Assembly (NCBI RefSeq): GCF_004360225.1
Contig: NZ_SNUA01000004.1
Coordinates: 1 to 64,000, forward strand
DNA from: Alcanivorax sp. 24
GTDB taxonomy: Bacteria; Pseudomonadota; Gammaproteobacteria; Pseudomonadales; Alcanivoracaceae
Direction of reading: 5' to 3'
DNA: 64,000 bases
In this document: positions 53,967 through 63,423 of the stretch, piece after piece
Position numbering within the stretch: position 1 is the first letter of the stretch
Layout of the letters: every line of letters starts with the position of its first letter
Position numbers and translations under genes: made by a program
The notes under the pieces: generated by a model
Databases searched by the model: none
Told to the model about the DNA's origin: nothing
What the model saw: only the letters and a program-made list of their open reading frames with translations

Positions 53967-54514
53967 TGGAAGCCTTTCTGTCCTCCGCTGTGCTGGTTAC
54001 CCTGGGAGAAATCGGCGACAAGACGCAGCTGTTGTCCCTGGCGCTGGTTTGCCGCTTTCGCAAACCCTGGCCGATCCTCGCCGGCGTCGTCATCGCCACG
54101 CTGATCAATCACGGACTGTCGGTGTGGTTCGGTGACTGGCTCAGCACGCACATTCCGGAACAATGGCTGCGCTGGATTCTCGGCGCTGGTTTTATTGGCC
54201 TTGGTCTGTGGATGCTGATCCCGGACAAAGACGAGGAGGTCAAAGCGGATCCCCGATTCGGCCCCTTCCTCACCGCTCTGGTGTTGTTCTTCATCGCCGA
54301 GATCGGCGACAAGACGCAGCTGGCCACGGTGGCCCTGGCGGTGCGCTTTCAGGAATTCTGGCCCGTGCTGTTGGGCAGCACTGCCGGTATGATCGCCGCC
54401 AACCTGCCGGTGATCTGGGTCGCCCACCGCCTGGCCGGCGAACGCCTGGAACGCTGGGCCCACCGCATCAGTGCGGCGCTGTTCATCGTTTTCGGAATCT
54501 GGGCACTGGTGTAA
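53966..54514 (+). CDS. mneA: TMEM165/GDT1 (UPF0016) family manganese exporter
   Basis: 182 residues, six helices in two homologous halves, each with the family motif E-x-GDKTQ: LGEIGDKTQLLSLAL and IAEIGDKTQLATVALAV. Vibrio MneA is a characterised Mn2+ exporter of this family. The upstream yybP-ykoY riboswitch strongly supports Mn2+ (or Mn2+/Ca2+) as substrate. Starts at the ATG that overlaps the leader ORF stop. Confidence 0.93.
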   Translation: MEAFLSSAVLVTLGEIGDKTQLLSLALVCRFRKPWPILAGVVIATLINHGLSVWFGDWLSTHIPEQWLRWILGAGFIGLGLWMLIPDKDEEVKADPRFGPFLTALVLFFIAEIGDKTQLATVALAVRFQEFWPVLLGSTAGMIAANLPVIWVAHRLAGERLERWAHRISAALFIVFGIWALV

Positions 54515-54533
54515 CCCCCTTGCTGGAGTCGTC

Positions 54534-55073
54534 ATGGCACTGAAAGCCACCATCTACAAAGTCGAACTCACCGTCTCCGATATGGATCGCGACTATTACG
54601 CCACCCATGACCTGACGCTGGCGCTGCACCCTTCGGAAACCGAGTCGCGCATGATGCTGAGGCTGATGGCGTTCGCCCTGCACGCCGACGAGGATCTGGC
54701 TTTCACCCGCGGCATCTCCAGTACCGAAGAGCCGGATCTGTGGCAGCGCAACCCGGACGGCACCCTGGCGCTGTGGATCGAGCTGGGCATGCCGGACGAA
54801 AAACGGCTGCGCAAGGCCTGCGGCCTGGCTGAGCAAGTGCTGGTCTATTGCTATGGTCCGCGCGCGCCGCAAGTGTGGTGGGAAAGCATGGCCAACAAGG
54901 TACGCCGCTTCGATAACCTCATCGTTCGTCATGTCGCCACTGACAGCGAAACCGCCCTGGCCGGACTGGCGCAACGAAGCATGCGCCTGCAGGCCATGAT
55001 CCAGGACGGGCAGCTGTGGATCGGCGATGACAGCCGCAACGTGGAGATCCAGCGGCCGCAATGGTATCCCTAG
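54534..55073 (+). CDS. yaeQ: YaeQ family protein
   Basis: 179 residues starting MALKATIYKVELTVSDMDRDYY, with LTLALHPSETESRMMLRLMAFALHADEDL and the end NVEIQRPQWYP; all are YaeQ signatures. The fold is PD-(D/E)XK nuclease-like and function is unclear. The start lies 20 bases after the Mn exporter stop and the genes may be cotranscribed. Confidence 0.94.
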   Translation: MALKATIYKVELTVSDMDRDYYATHDLTLALHPSETESRMMLRLMAFALHADEDLAFTRGISSTEEPDLWQRNPDGTLALWIELGMPDEKRLRKACGLAEQVLVYCYGPRAPQVWWESMANKVRRFDNLIVRHVATDSETALAGLAQRSMRLQAMIQDGQLWIGDDSRNVEIQRPQWYP

Positions 55074-55172
55074 GCGTCATGCCGAAGAGCGGCTACCATC
55101 GATAACAGGCCCGCGCGGAGCGGGCCTTGCGGATTTGCCATCCAACGCTGGCCTGGCTAGGAGACCTGCCTC

Positions 55173-55733
55173 ATGACATCCGATCCCGCCTCCGCGCTGC
55201 TCGCGCAACTGGCCCGTCATTGGAAAGGGCTGCTGATCCTCGGTATTGCTTTCGTGATTCTGGGCACTCTCGGCCTGGGCGCCGTCGGGTTGTTCACTTT
55301 GGTTGGCGTGTTGTGGTTCGGGGCGATCCTGATCTTCGGCGGCGTGCTGCAGATCGTTCAGGCGTTCCGCGCATCAGGCCTGCCGCGCAGTCTGTTGTTT
55401 CTCGCCATCGGCCTGCTCTATACCCTACTGGGTCTGTACGTGGTGTCGCAGCCGCAAGCCGCCGCCGGCGCCCTGACGCTGCTGATCGCCATCGCCCTGG
55501 CTCTGACCGGCATTCTGCGTCTGCTGCTGGCCTGGCAAATGAGCGCTGCGATCTCGCCCTGGCTGCCGGCACTGACCGGTGTTCTGGGCCTGGTGCTGGC
55601 CGGGATGATCTTCTCCGAATGGCCGGAATCCAGCGCTTGGGTGATCGGTCTGTTCATCGCCATCGAATTGCTGTTGAACGGTTGGATGCTGATCATGGTG
55701 GCGCTGACGGTTCGACGCCGCGCCGAGTTCTGA
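55173..55733 (+). CDS. HdeD family membrane protein
   Basis: 186 residues with six hydrophobic helices and the HdeD pattern: HWKGLLILGIAFVILGTLGL near the start, IFGGVLQIVQAF, and LPALTGVLGLVLAGMIFSEW in the second half. In E. coli HdeD helps acid resistance at high cell density. GC-rich, core-like codons. Ends before a REP-like pair. Confidence 0.9.
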   Translation: MTSDPASALLAQLARHWKGLLILGIAFVILGTLGLGAVGLFTLVGVLWFGAILIFGGVLQIVQAFRASGLPRSLLFLAIGLLYTLLGLYVVSQPQAAAGALTLLIAIALALTGILRLLLAWQMSAAISPWLPALTGVLGLVLAGMIFSEWPESSAWVIGLFIAIELLLNGWMLIMVALTVRRRAEF

Positions 55734-55746
55734 TCCTTTCGCCCCC

Positions 55747-55816
55747 TGTGGGAAGCGGCCTTGGCCGCGAATGCCCCCGGGCCGTTGGCCATTCGCTTGC
55801 AAGCAAGCTTCCCACA
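55747..55816. repeat. REP-like repeat pair
   Basis: Two facing copies of the intergenic palindrome (55747-55771 and 55792-55816) between the convergent HdeD-like and arsH genes. Confidence 0.75.
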
Positions 55817-55853
55817 GTGGCCTTGTAGCCAACTCTGAATTGCTGTGTCGACG

Positions 55854-56558
55854 CTACATGGCTCTCTGATTCACCCGCGCCGACACCTCGGTGGCACTTT
55901 CCTTGCGCTCGGAATAGCGGTCGGTGAGGTAGTCGCCGCGATCACGCACCAGCAGGGTGAATTTCATCAGCTCTTCCATCACGTCGACGATGCGGTCATA
56001 GAACGATGACGGTTTCATGCGATCATTATCGTCGAACTCGAGAAAGGCCTTCGGCACCGAGGACTGATTCGGGATCGTCACCATGCGCATCCAACGCCCC
56101 AGCACCCGCAACTGGTTCACCGCATTGAAAGACTGAGAACCGCCGCAGACCTGCATCACCGCCAGGGTCTTGCCCTGGGTCGGACGTACACCGCCGAGGG
56201 CCAGCGGAATCCAGTCGATCTGCGCCTTCATGATACCGGTCATGGCGCCGTGGCGCTCCGGCGAGCACCACACCATACCTTCCGACCACTGGGCCAGATC
56301 GCGCAACTCCGCCACCTTGGGGTGATCCGCCGGTTCCGCATCGGGCAGCGGCAAGCCACGGGGGTCGAAGATGCGGGTTTGCGCGCCCATGGCTTCAAGC
56401 AGACGCGCGGCTTCTTCCACCGCCAGACGACTGAAGGAACGCTCCCGCAGGGAGCCGTACAGCAGCAGCACGCGCGGCGGATGGGTGCTGGCCGCGCCCA
56501 GTTGCCGCCGGTCCGGCATGCGGAACAGGTCCGCTTTCACATTGGGCAAATCATTCAT
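55854..56558 (-). CDS. arsH: Arsenical resistance protein ArsH
   Basis: A 234-residue NADPH-dependent FMN reductase that oxidises trivalent organoarsenicals. Hallmarks: [28 protein letters not shown] (FMN phosphate loop GSLRERSFS), [24 protein letters not shown] and [18 protein letters not shown]. Last gene of the arsRCBH operon, 14 bases after arsB. Confidence 0.95.
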   Translation of the reverse strand: MNDLPNVKADLFRMPDRRQLGAASTHPPRVLLLYGSLRERSFSRLAVEEAARLLEAMGAQTRIFDPRGLPLPDAEPADHPKVAELRDLAQWSEGMVWCSPERHGAMTGIMKAQIDWIPLALGGVRPTQGKTLAVMQVCGGSQSFNAVNQLRVLGRWMRMVTIPNQSSVPKAFLEFDDNDRMKPSSFYDRIVDVMEELMKFTLLVRDRGDYLTDRYSERKESATEVSARVNQRAM

Positions 56559-56572
56559 GTTTCATTTCTCGC

Positions 56573-57862
<1,290 letters not shown>

Positions 57863-57864
57863 GA

Positions 57865-58359
57865 TCAGTGTTCACCGTGGGAGCGATGAATTTTCTGCAA
57901 GGACGCGGTCAATCCCAGGGCGTTCAGATTCTCGAGATCCAGCGCCACCAGGTCCTCGATGCGGCCCCGCAGCCGCTCGTAGGTGGCCTCGAATACGGCG
58001 TCGATGGCAGCGTCATCGCCCTGCGCCGTGGCCGGATCGGGAATCCCCCAGTGGGATTTGGCGGTATCCGCCAGCCAGACCGGGCACGACTCGCCGGCGG
58101 CGGCATCACAGACGGTTACGATAGCGTCGAAGGACTCAACCTCCAGATCGTCCATGGATTTGGAAGCGGGCTCGCCCACCGGGATGCCATGACGTTCCAG
58201 CACCGCCAGGGCACGGGGATGGACCTGGCCGCTGGGCCGGCTGCCGGCACTGGCGGCACGAATCCGGCCCTCGCCGAGATGGTTGGCCAGGGCTTCGGCG
58301 ATGATCGAGCGGCAGGAATTACCGGTGCACAGAAACAGTAATTTGACAGGGGTGGTCAT
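57865..58359 (-). CDS. arsC: Arsenate reductase ArsC, low-molecular-weight phosphatase type
   Basis: 164 residues. P-loop CTGNSCRS (CX5R; nucleophile Cys about residue 11) near the start in [20 protein letters not shown]. Cysteines in [16 protein letters not shown] provide the redox relay, and [11 protein letters not shown] carries the general-acid Asp. This is the thioredoxin- or glutaredoxin-linked LMW-PTP class. Reduces arsenate to arsenite for ArsB. Confidence 0.94.
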   Translation of the reverse strand: MTTPVKLLFLCTGNSCRSIIAEALANHLGEGRIRAASAGSRPSGQVHPRALAVLERHGIPVGEPASKSMDDLEVESFDAIVTVCDAAAGESCPVWLADTAKSHWGIPDPATAQGDDAAIDAVFEATYERLRGRIEDLVALDLENLNALGLTASLQKIHRSHGEH

Positions 58360-58382
58360 GATAGCGCTCCAGAATTAAAGGG

Positions 58383-58700
58383 TTAGCAGCATGCCGTGTC
58401 GATGGGGGTAATCCCCAGTTGCTCGCGGGCGGGCGGCAACAGGGTGTCGAGGGTGGCGATCGCCCATTCCGGCAGCGCCGGATTGAGCCGGTAGTGCATC
58501 CAGGTGCCCTCACGGCGCGCCACCACCAGTTCACACTGGCGCAGCTGTGCCAGATGACGGGACACCGTGGATTGGGGCGAGTCCAGGGCTGCAACCAGAT
58601 CGCAGACGCAGATTTCCCGCTCCTTTTCCATCAGGGCCATGAGCCGCAGGCGGTTCTCATCGGCAAGGCATTTACACAGTTGTGCGACAGTCAGATTCAT
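58383..58700 (-). CDS. arsR: Arsenic-responsive repressor ArsR
   Basis: A 105-residue ArsR/SmtB winged-helix protein: LTVAQLCKCLADENRLRLMALM, then the metal-binding segment EICVCDLVAALDSPQSTVSRHLAQLRQ, with the Cys-Val-Cys in helix 3, and a C-terminal Cys pair (ACC). Releases DNA on As(III) binding. First gene of arsRCBH; a near-perfect palindrome in front is its likely operator. Confidence 0.94.
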   Translation of the reverse strand: MNLTVAQLCKCLADENRLRLMALMEKEREICVCDLVAALDSPQSTVSRHLAQLRQCELVVARREGTWMHYRLNPALPEWAIATLDTLLPPAREQLGITPIDTACC

Positions 58701-58706
58701 TTATTA

Positions 58707-58730
58707 ATCCGTTTATCCGGAATAACGGAT
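58707..58730. promoter_or_regulatory. ArsR operator palindrome
   Basis: A 24-base palindrome (ATCCGTTTATCC/GGAATAACGGAT; 20 of 24 positions symmetric) seven bases upstream of the arsR start codon. TATATC and TAATAT hexamers next to it can serve as the -10, with TTGCGT units of the tandem array in the -35 area. Confidence 0.65.
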
Positions 58731-58738
58731 ATATTAAA

Positions 58739-58815
58739 CACGCAACACGCAACACGCAACACGCAACACGCAACACGCAACACGCAACACGCAACACGCA
58801 ACACGCAACACGCAA
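58739..58815. repeat. Tandem array, 11 perfect copies of CACGCAA
   Basis: Seventy-seven bases made of eleven identical 7-bp units, right behind the ArsR operator and promoter and 112 bases past the phoU stop. On the arsR strand each unit reads TTGCGTG. The perfect identity of all units implies recent expansion or active slippage. A single extra TTGCGTG copy, on the opposite strand from the array, lies near 58912. A 66-codon frame can be drawn through it (ACCVLRV repeats) but it is not a gene. Confidence 0.95.
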
Positions 58816-58927
58816 ATAATAGCGTTGCCACGCCCCACCGTCTGTCAACCTCCTCCAGGGTCAACATCAGCAGCGACCGCAAGGTCGCCCCCCTCATTCG
58901 CGTGCAAGCGTGTTGCGTGACAGCGTC

Positions 58928-59641
58928 TTAGCCTTTGACCTTCTCTTCCATCTCGTCCATGGAAATGTGGCGGACGTCCTTGCCCTTCACCAGGAAGATC
59001 ACCTGCTCGGCGATGTTGCGGGCATGGTCACCGATGCGCTCCAGTGCTCGCAGGGACCAGATGATGTTAAGCACGCGGGAAATGGCACGCGGATCTTCCA
59101 TCATGAAGGTCACCAGGGAACGCATGGCCGAGCGGTATTCCAGGTCCACCTCGTTGTCCTCCGCCGCCACGTCCAGAGCCTTGTCGGCATCGAAGCGGGC
59201 GAAGGCATCCAGGGTATCGCGCAGCATGTTGCGCACATGGTTACCGATATGACGCACTTCCACATAGCCGCGCGGCGATTCGCCTTCCTCGGACAATTGC
59301 AGCGCCATGGCGGCGATCTTGGCGGACTCGTCGCCGATCCGCTCGAGATCGGACACCGCCTTGGTCACCGCGATGATCAGGCGCAGATCGGACGCGGCCG
59401 GCTGGCGCAGGGCCAGGACCCGGGCACACTCTTCGTCGATCTGGATTTCCAGCTTGTCGACTTTGTCCTCCGCCTGCATGACTTTTTCCGCCAGGTCGGA
59501 GTCGGCGCGCAGCAGCGCGTCCAGCGCATCCACGACCTGCTTCTCCACCAGACCACCCATTTCCATCAAATGGTTACGGATGGATTCCAACGCCTCGTTG
59601 AACTGCGATGAGCTGTGTTGACCAAAATAGGTGCGATCCAT
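58928..59641 (-). CDS. phoU: Phosphate signalling protein PhoU
   Basis: 237 residues, two three-helix bundles. Family metal-binding motifs E(D)xxxD: KVMQAEDKVDKLEIQIDEEC, IGDESAKIA and IGDHARNIAEQ. Links the Pst transporter to PhoR and keeps the Pho regulon off when phosphate is ample. Last gene of pst-phoU, 26 bases after pstB. Confidence 0.96.
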   Translation of the reverse strand: MDRTYFGQHSSSQFNEALESIRNHLMEMGGLVEKQVVDALDALLRADSDLAEKVMQAEDKVDKLEIQIDEECARVLALRQPAASDLRLIIAVTKAVSDLERIGDESAKIAAMALQLSEEGESPRGYVEVRHIGNHVRNMLRDTLDAFARFDADKALDVAAEDNEVDLEYRSAMRSLVTFMMEDPRAISRVLNIIWSLRALERIGDHARNIAEQVIFLVKGKDVRHISMDEMEEKVKG

Positions 59642-59667
59642 GGGGCACTCTCCTCAACGTCCGGGCG

Positions 59668-60558
59668 TCAGCCGAACCGACCGGTGATGTAGGCTTCGGT
59701 AAGCTCGTGTTCCGGCTTGGTGAACACGGTCTCGGTGTCATTCACCTCGATCAGACGACCCAGATGGAAATACGCTGTCCGATTGGACACCCGCGCCGCC
59801 TGTTGCATGGAGTGGGTGACGATGGCGATGGTGTAGGACTCGGTCAGTTCGTCGATCAGTTCCTCGATCTTGGCCGTGGCGATCGGATCCAGCGCGGAAC
59901 ACGGCTCGTCCATCAACACCACTTCCGGGCTGACCGCGATGGTGCGGGCGATACACAACCGCTGCTGCTGTCCACCGGAAAGACCGGTGCCCGGCGCGTG
60001 CAGGCGATCCTTTACCTCGTCCCACAGGCCGGCCTTGCGCAGACTGGTTTCCACGATCTCATCGAGCTCGTATTTTTTGTTGGCCAGACCATGCAGACGC
60101 GGCCCATAGGCCACGTTGTCATAGATGGATTTGGGGAATGGGTTGGGCTTCTGGAACACCATGCCCACCCGGGCACGCAGCTCCACCACATCCATTTTCG
60201 GATCATAGAGATCCTGGTCTTCCAGAAACAGCTCACCGGTCACACGACAGATATCGATGGTGTCGTTCATACGGTTGAGGCTGCGCAGAAAAGTCGATTT
60301 GCCACAACCGGACGGACCGATCAGGGCCACCACTTCATTCTTGCCAATGTCCAGGCTGACCTTGTGGATCGCCTGGTTGTCGCCATAGAACACGTCGACG
60401 TCGCGCAAACGCATTTTCGGGTCGTCCACGAACGGCGTGCCTACGGTGTGTTCCGGGTATCGGGTTTCCTGCATGGGCTGCTCTTCCAGGTCGATCATCG
60501 GCTCCTCGGCATGATTCCGACCGGAAGCGTTCTTGTCCAGTTTCTCAGCGGTGTCCAT
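59668..60558 (-). CDS. pstB: Phosphate ABC transporter ATP-binding protein PstB
   Basis: 296 residues, longer than the usual 250-260 because of an N-terminal extension of about 45 residues before [20 protein letters not shown]. Walker [10 protein letters not shown], signature [17 protein letters not shown], Walker [15 protein letters not shown] and switch His in [11 protein letters not shown] are intact. The ATG at 60558 has a strong AGGAGA site, so the extension is probably real; such extensions occur in Pseudomonas-type PstB. Confidence 0.95.
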   Translation of the reverse strand: MDTAEKLDKNASGRNHAEEPMIDLEEQPMQETRYPEHTVGTPFVDDPKMRLRDVDVFYGDNQAIHKVSLDIGKNEVVALIGPSGCGKSTFLRSLNRMNDTIDICRVTGELFLEDQDLYDPKMDVVELRARVGMVFQKPNPFPKSIYDNVAYGPRLHGLANKKYELDEIVETSLRKAGLWDEVKDRLHAPGTGLSGGQQQRLCIARTIAVSPEVVLMDEPCSALDPIATAKIEELIDELTESYTIAIVTHSMQQAARVSNRTAYFHLGRLIEVNDTETVFTKPEHELTEAYITGRFG

Positions 60559-60585
60559 CGGTCATCTCCTCTGCTAGCGAGGCGC

Positions 60586-61854
60586 TTACCAGCGACGCTC
60601 GAGACGTTTACGCAGTACAACCGCCAAGGTGTTCATGGCGATCAGGAAGGCGAGCAACACCATGATGGCCGCGGAGGTCATGGCCACGAAGGACTGCTCG
60701 GGGCTGTCCGCCCAAAGGTAAATCTGCACCGGCAATACCGTGGACGCATCCAGCGGGCCGGTGGGAATGTCGACGATAAAGGCGACCATGCCGATCAACA
60801 GCAGCGGCGCGGTTTCACCCAGCGCCTGGGCCATGCCGATAATGGCGCCGGTGAGCATGCCGGGCAGGGCCAGCGGCAGCACATGGTGCAATACCACCTG
60901 CATGCGCGAGGCGCCCAACCCCATGGCCGCTTCGCGAATCGACGGCGGCACCGTTTTGATCGAGGCCCGGCTGGTGATGATAATGGTCGGCAGTGTCATC
61001 AGCGTCAGCACCAGACCGCCCAGCACCGGCACTGAACGCGGCACCCCGAACAGGTTGATGAAAATCGCCAGCCCCAGCAGACCAAAGATAATCGAGGGGA
61101 CCGCCGCCAGATTGTTGATGTTCACCTCGATAAAATCGGTGAAGCGGTTTCTCGGCGCGAACTCCTCCAGATAGATCGCCGCGGCCACACCGATGGGGAA
61201 CGACAGACACAGGGTCACCAGCATGGTGAAGAAGGAACCCACCACCGCGCTCCAGATCCCCGCCAGCTCCGGTTCACGGGAGTCCCCGCTGGAGAAGAAC
61301 GAGGCGTTGAAGCGACGTTCGGTATCGCCGGCCGCTTCCAGTTCCGTGATCCAGGCTTTCTGCTCCACGCTCATGCGGCTGTCCTCGCGGCCCTTCTCAC
61401 CGGCCTTGAGGAACAGGTCCACGTCATCGTCCGCCAGCAGCCACAAGGTCTGGGTGGTACCCAACCACTCAGGGTTCTCCCTCAGCAGATCGCGCAACTC
61501 ATAGCCGGCGCCGATGCTCATCAACGCGCTCAGCTCCCGTACCTGGAGACGTTCGGTCACCCCCGGGAAACGCGCCTTGAGGGCCTCCCGGACGATGCCG
61601 TCATAGTTGCCGTAGTTCAGTTGCTCCGGATCACCGGCGTTTTCGATGTCCAGCGTTTGCTCGTTGAAGGTGATATCCAGCTTGACGTAGTGCTCGAAGA
61701 ACGCACTGTGCCCCTTGCCGATGATATCGGTGAACAAAATCGCCAACGCCGCCAGACCGATGGCGATGGAAATAATCCCGTAGGCCCGGAAGCGGCGCTC
61801 GGCGCGGTATCGGCGGGCCAGGGATTTGCGTACCTGCTCGGTGGTTTTACTCAT
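60586..61854 (-). CDS. pstA: Phosphate ABC transporter permease PstA
   Basis: 422 residues. The N-terminal about 190 residues are a DUF3333-type domain with one helix and a periplasmic part, after which come the BPD-type transmembrane domains (VGSFFTMLVTLCLSFPIG and onward). The permease loop signature EAAMGLGASRMQVVLHHVLP (EAA motif) contacts PstB. The ATG at 61854 follows GGAGAAT. Confidence 0.95.
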   Translation of the reverse strand: MSKTTEQVRKSLARRYRAERRFRAYGIISIAIGLAALAILFTDIIGKGHSAFFEHYVKLDITFNEQTLDIENAGDPEQLNYGNYDGIVREALKARFPGVTERLQVRELSALMSIGAGYELRDLLRENPEWLGTTQTLWLLADDDVDLFLKAGEKGREDSRMSVEQKAWITELEAAGDTERRFNASFFSSGDSREPELAGIWSAVVGSFFTMLVTLCLSFPIGVAAAIYLEEFAPRNRFTDFIEVNINNLAAVPSIIFGLLGLAIFINLFGVPRSVPVLGGLVLTLMTLPTIIITSRASIKTVPPSIREAAMGLGASRMQVVLHHVLPLALPGMLTGAIIGMAQALGETAPLLLIGMVAFIVDIPTGPLDASTVLPVQIYLWADSPEQSFVAMTSAAIMVLLAFLIAMNTLAVVLRKRLERRW

Positions 61855-61888
61855 GCGATGATTCTCCACTGCGGTGCCCTGGGCCCGA

Positions 61889-63277
61889 TCATTCGTATTG
61901 CTCGCGGTATTTCTTGACGATATGCAGCGCCAGAATGTTCAGACACAACGTGGTCAGGAACAGCATCAGACCCAACGCGAAGGCGGCCAGGGTCTTGGCG
62001 CTGTCGAACTCCTGGTCTCCGGTGAGCAGGGTGACGATTTGCACCGTGACGGTGGTCACCGCGTCCAGCGGGTTGGCGGTCAGGTTGGCGGCCAGACCGG
62101 CGGCCATCACCACGATCATGGTCTCACCGATGGCGCGGGACGCCGCCAGCAGAATGCCGCCCATGATCCCCGGCAGCGCCGCCGGGAACACCACTTTACG
62201 GATGGTTTCGGAGCGGGTGGCCCCCAGCCCCAGAGAGCCGTCACGCATCACCTGGGGTACCGCGGTGATCACATCGTCGGACAGGGAGGATACGAACGGG
62301 ATGATCATCACCCCCATCACCAGCCCCGCCGCCAGCGCCGATTCCGAGGCCACGTCGAGCCCGATACTCTCACCGACGCCACGAATAAAGGGCGCCACCG
62401 TGAGAGCGGCGAAGAAGCCGTACACCACCGTCGGCACACCAGCGAGAATCTCCAGCATGGGTTTGGCCACCGAACGTACCTTGGGCGGGGCGTACTCGGC
62501 GAGGTAGATCGCCGACATCAATCCGATCGGCACCGCCACCAATAACGCGATGGTGGAAATCAAAAGGGTGCCGACGAACAGCGGAATCGCCCCGAAGGCA
62601 CCGGAGGACGCCACCTGATCGGCCCGCAATGCGGTTTGCGGGCTCCATTGCAGCCCGAACAGGAACTCCGCCGGAGACACTTTCTGGAAAAAGCGGATCG
62701 ACTCGAACAACACGGACATCAGGATGCCCACGGTAGTCAGAATCGCCACCGTGGCACACAACATGAAGATCACGCGCAGGATCGATTCAACCTGCTGCCG
62801 GGCCCGCAGTTGCGGCGCGATTTTCACCCAGCCCCAGGCGGCGCCGACCAGCCCCACCGCGATCACCACCACGGTCAACGCCATGGCACTGGTGGTTCGC
62901 AGGTTGTTGAGACGCTCGGCGGCGGCGGCGATGGCCGGGTCCACCGACTCGGGGGACAGCGCGCCGCTGGCGACGTTCTGGATCTGACTGAGCAACAGAC
63001 CCCGGGCGCCGTCACTGTCCGGCCGAAGCGCCTCGGGAAGCCCCTGCATCACCGTCTGGCGGATAATGGTATCGTCGAACGCCAGCCAGCCCCCCAATAT
63101 CAGCAGCGCTGGCAGAGCGCACCACAGGGCCGCGCGCATGGCGTAATAGAACGGCAGGGAGTGGAGGTGACGGATGCCCCCCAACGGCCGTGCCAAAGCC
63201 AGTGACCGCTGATGGCCCAGGTAGTAGGCCAGTGCCACCATCACGATCAGCAACAGCAACAGATTGCCTGTTTGCAT
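61889..63277 (-). CDS. pstC: Phosphate ABC transporter permease PstC
   Basis: 462 residues, larger than the E. coli protein because of an N-terminal membrane domain (residues 1-160, starting LLLLLIVMVALAYYLGHQRS). The BPD permease domain has FESIRFFQKVSPAEFLFGLQW, AVPIGLMSAIYLAEYA and the EAA-like loop MRDGSLGLGATRSETIRKVV. The long form is usual in Pseudomonas and relatives. Separated from pstS by a terminator-bearing gap of 146 bases. Confidence 0.95.
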   Translation of the reverse strand: MQTGNLLLLLIVMVALAYYLGHQRSLALARPLGGIRHLHSLPFYYAMRAALWCALPALLILGGWLAFDDTIIRQTVMQGLPEALRPDSDGARGLLLSQIQNVASGALSPESVDPAIAAAAERLNNLRTTSAMALTVVVIAVGLVGAAWGWVKIAPQLRARQQVESILRVIFMLCATVAILTTVGILMSVLFESIRFFQKVSPAEFLFGLQWSPQTALRADQVASSGAFGAIPLFVGTLLISTIALLVAVPIGLMSAIYLAEYAPPKVRSVAKPMLEILAGVPTVVYGFFAALTVAPFIRGVGESIGLDVASESALAAGLVMGVMIIPFVSSLSDDVITAVPQVMRDGSLGLGATRSETIRKVVFPAALPGIMGGILLAASRAIGETMIVVMAAGLAANLTANPLDAVTTVTVQIVTLLTGDQEFDSAKTLAAFALGLMLFLTTLCLNILALHIVKKYREQYE

Positions 63278-63307
63278 GCTCAGCTACTCCGAGATCATTG
63301 TTTGCTC

Positions 63308-63329
63308 GCCAAAACCCGCGGGTTTTGGC
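63308..63329. repeat. Perfect 22-bp palindrome between pstS and pstC
   Basis: GCCAAAACCCG followed directly by its complement CGGGTTTTGGC, 31 bases before the pstC start. It has no spacer loop and no T run, so it may be a processing or protein-binding site. Confidence 0.5.
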
Positions 63330-63357
63330 CAACAAACCGCCTTCTGCCCAGAGGGCG

Positions 63358-63387
63358 AAAAAGCCCGATGGCCAAGACCACCGGGCT
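63358..63387 (-). terminator. Internal terminator downstream of pstS
   Basis: On the minus strand AGCCCGGTGG and CCATCGGGCT pair over ten bases (one G-U) around TCTTGG, then TTTTT. It lies 37 bases past the pstS stop. Partial read-through here would give the expected excess of the binding protein over the membrane subunits. Confidence 0.85.
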
Positions 63388-63423
63388 CGAGATGACGCAT
63401 CCTTGCGATCCGCACTCCCTGAA

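Noticed and set aside
58739-58815. Possible CRISPR array
   Set aside because: Units are 7 bp and contiguous with no spacers; it is a simple tandem repeat.
58873-58888. GCGACC-GCAA-GGTCGC hairpin as a phoU terminator
   Set aside because: The stem is only six pairs and no T run follows on the minus strand, so it was not listed as a terminator.
58697-58897. Cys-rich 66-codon frame through the 7-bp array
   Set aside because: The ACCVLRV repeat is simply the array read in one frame; its upstream region is the arsR promoter.
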